Assembly (NCBI GenBank): GCA_003140115.1
Contig: PLIQ01000239.1
Span: 38,078-44,897, forward strand
Direction of reading: 5' to 3'
DNA from: Actinomycetota bacterium
Lineage (GTDB): Bacteria; Actinomycetota; Actinomycetes; Streptosporangiales; Streptosporangiaceae
Length of the DNA: 6,820 bases
This document shows, one piece after another, positions 6,583 to 6,820 of the stretch. A model generated the notes under the pieces. That model saw nothing but the letters and a program-made list of their open reading frames with translations, did no database searches and was not told where the DNA came from. Each line of letters starts with the position of its first letter. The first letter of the stretch is position 1. A program made the translations under genes and the position numbers.

Positions 6583-6820
6583 TCAGGCGCGTTCCAAACC
6601 TTGGAGGCCGTCGGCCATCGAGCGGAACAGCGGATCGGTGAAGGTGGTCAAGCCCGCGTAGATCTTGTTGATCTGCTGGTAGGCGCGGGCGGCCGGTGCT
6701 TGCGGAGCGAACTGGCCGCCGACGGTGACCATCGCCGCTGTGGCTTGGTCCCAGTCCGGATAGAGGCCATGGCCGACAGCGGCGCAGATGGCCGCGCCGA
6801 GACCGGCGGCGTCGGTGACC
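6583..6820 (-). CDS. FGGY-family carbohydrate kinase, C-terminal fragment (cut by window edge)
   Basis: The last 78 codons of a gene that starts beyond the right edge; the TGA stop is at 6583-6585. The translation begins VTDAAGLGAAICAAVGHGLY, continues PDWDQATAAM, and ends GLQGLERA. The GAAICAAVGxGLYPDWDxA pattern is typical of the C-terminal domain of FGGY kinases, which phosphorylate pentuloses, polyols, glycerol and related sugars with ATP; the later PQAPAARAYQQINKIYAGL segment matches the conserved helix near their end. This fragment includes part of the nucleotide-binding domain but not the sugar-binding residues, so the substrate cannot be named. Most of the protein, usually around 500 residues in all, lies outside the window. 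The kinase is on the strand opposite to the importer operon, with two unrelated genes between them. Confidence 0.75.
   Translation of the reverse strand, partial: VTDAAGLGAAICAAVGHGLYPDWDQATAAMVTVGGQFAPQAPAARAYQQINKIYAGLTTFTDPLFRSMADGLQGLERA

Overview
The window looks like chromosomal DNA of a high-GC Gram-positive bacterium, most likely an actinomycete. Supporting signs are the strong G/C bias at third codon positions, TTG and GTG start codons, an actinobacterial-type small cold-shock protein, a lipoprotein solute-binding protein, and hairpins without U-tracts between genes. The exact genus cannot be read from this sequence.

Positions 2-5476 (+ strand) hold a complete five-gene ABC importer operon of the Dpp/Opp family: a lipoprotein solute-binding protein, two permeases and two ATPases. 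The genes are tightly packed. There is a 37-base gap after the binding protein, ATGA overlaps of 4 bases at the next two junctions, and a 1-base gap between the two ATPase genes. The lipoprotein would capture the substrate outside the membrane, the permease pair forms the channel, and the ATPase pair drives transport. The family is usually annotated as peptide/nickel. Several sequence details (the C-terminal GWPSAQDPYALP segment of the binding protein and the QSGMNALNP Q-loop of the first ATPase) make me suspect an oligosaccharide-type member instead; this is inference. The promoter and any operator lie upstream of the window.

Positions 5496-6820 (- strand) run towards the operon. Reading leftwards they hold the 3' end of an FGGY-family carbohydrate kinase (cut by the window edge), a 68-residue CspA-type cold-shock protein, and a 234-residue hemolysin III/TrhA (PAQR-family) seven-helix membrane protein. 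A perfect 11-bp stem with a 4-base loop separates csp from trhA, and an 8-bp inverted repeat lies between the kinase gene and csp. The importer operon and trhA converge with only 19 bases between their stop codons.

There is no stretch over 300 bases without a gene. The longest is 6460-6582 (123 bases), which holds the csp leader and the 8-bp inverted repeat. I saw no tRNA or rRNA gene, CRISPR array, insertion sequence or phage gene. Nothing here looks like a wholly new system. The points most worth following are the probable cargo of the importer, a four-cysteine cluster in one ATPase only, and the hairpin arrangement around csp.
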